Below, piece by piece: positions 63,830 through 64,000 of a stretch of 64,000 nt of DNA (its first letter is position 1; each line of letters opens with the position of its first letter). Location of the stretch: contig NZ_BCUD01000009.1 of assembly GCF_001591105.1 (NCBI RefSeq), positions 91,543 to 155,542 of the forward strand. The letters run 5' to 3'. Source of the stretch: Vibrio nereis NBRC 15637 (GTDB lineage: Bacteria; Pseudomonadota; Gammaproteobacteria; Enterobacterales; Vibrionaceae). Position numbers and translations under genes: made by a program. The notes under the pieces were generated by a model. That model was not told the DNA's origin and did not search any database. It saw only the letters and a program-made list of their open reading frames with translations.

Positions 63830-64000
63830 AGAGTTTCTCGGTAATTCTGGAGCAGAGATTTTATCACTACCAAGGGAGAACGTAGTAGAGGTTTAGCTGC
63901 TAAAGGCGGTAATTCTGTGTCATTTCCGACATTCACTAGGCCAACTTGAAACGCGTCTTTGCCTGAAGGCGTTTCAGTCGGCACTTTCTAAGTCAGAAGT

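Noticed and set aside
63790..63984. A 64-codon minus-strand frame upstream of the last gene
   Set aside because: It overlaps the start of the 112-residue gene and has no start signal or family features.

Overview
ORGANISM. The window looks like a stretch of a Vibrio genome, probably the Harveyi clade and possibly the second chromosome. The grounds are family content and codon style: an M9A Vibrio-type collagenase, a norR-hmp nitric-oxide module, an ArfA, a TonB receptor-Fes pair, several c-di-GMP enzymes and a cold-shock gene. No intact tRNA, no rRNA and no CRISPR array was seen. LAYOUT. 1-6.5 kb: a large secreted lipoprotein, an EAL phosphodiesterase with a dead GGDEF domain, and a Cache-domain diguanylate cyclase. 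6.6-10.8 kb: a compact four-gene operon that is the most unusual part of the window. It encodes an FtsZ/tubulin-like GTPase without the cell-division tail, a second protein that I read as a degenerate FtsZ homologue with its GTP-binding loops lost but its T7-loop region kept, a WYL-domain regulator, and a PD-(D/E)XK nuclease. The genes overlap or nearly touch. The leader holds a long inverted repeat and a hairpin that would hide the first Shine-Dalgarno sequence. I propose it as an undescribed filament-plus-nuclease system, most likely defensive; that function is inference. 10.9-17.8 kb: more accessory DNA, with an orphan flagellin behind a sigma-54-type promoter, about 1 kb of decayed DNA, an HUH-like replication/mobilisation protein facing a DUF3987 protein across an inverted-repeat-rich spacer, and a tyrosine recombinase. 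The recombinase sits next to a displaced tRNA-Ser 3' end, the expected right attachment site of an integrated island. The left end was not found in the window. 17.9-24.4 kb: a Fur-controlled TonB receptor and enterobactin-type esterase (divergent), then the collagenase. 24.5-32.5 kb: alpha-glucoside uptake (GntR regulator, PTS EIIBC, GH4 6-phospho-alpha-glucosidase), a SemiSWEET, an orphan amino-acid binding protein, and an electrophile-detoxification locus (TetR, NADPH reductase, GST) with two identical operators. 32.7-44.1 kb: a Sel1-repeat lipoprotein, a YeeE/YedE sulfur-compound transporter, a YkvI-like transporter, and an uncharacterised four-gene envelope operon (COG3014-like, LpoB-like, a DUF6844-like protein and a CsgG/FlgT-like protein). 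44.1-64 kb: mostly housekeeping and stress genes. These are Fur-boxed fumC, a GAF-GGDEF-EAL protein, a LysR regulator, two glutaredoxin-family proteins, EamA and MATE exporters, norR and hmp with three NorR sites and a sigma-54 promoter, yaeQ, csp, arfA with its self-limiting hairpin, a ThrE-type exporter, a PBP5-type carboxypeptidase and several small proteins. HOW THEY WORK TOGETHER. Iron scarcity links the receptor-fes pair and fumC through Fur. Nitric oxide links norR and hmp. Electrophiles link the tetR-reductase-GST locus. Three proteins act on c-di-GMP. The mobile part (6.6-17.8 kb) brings the likely accessory functions.
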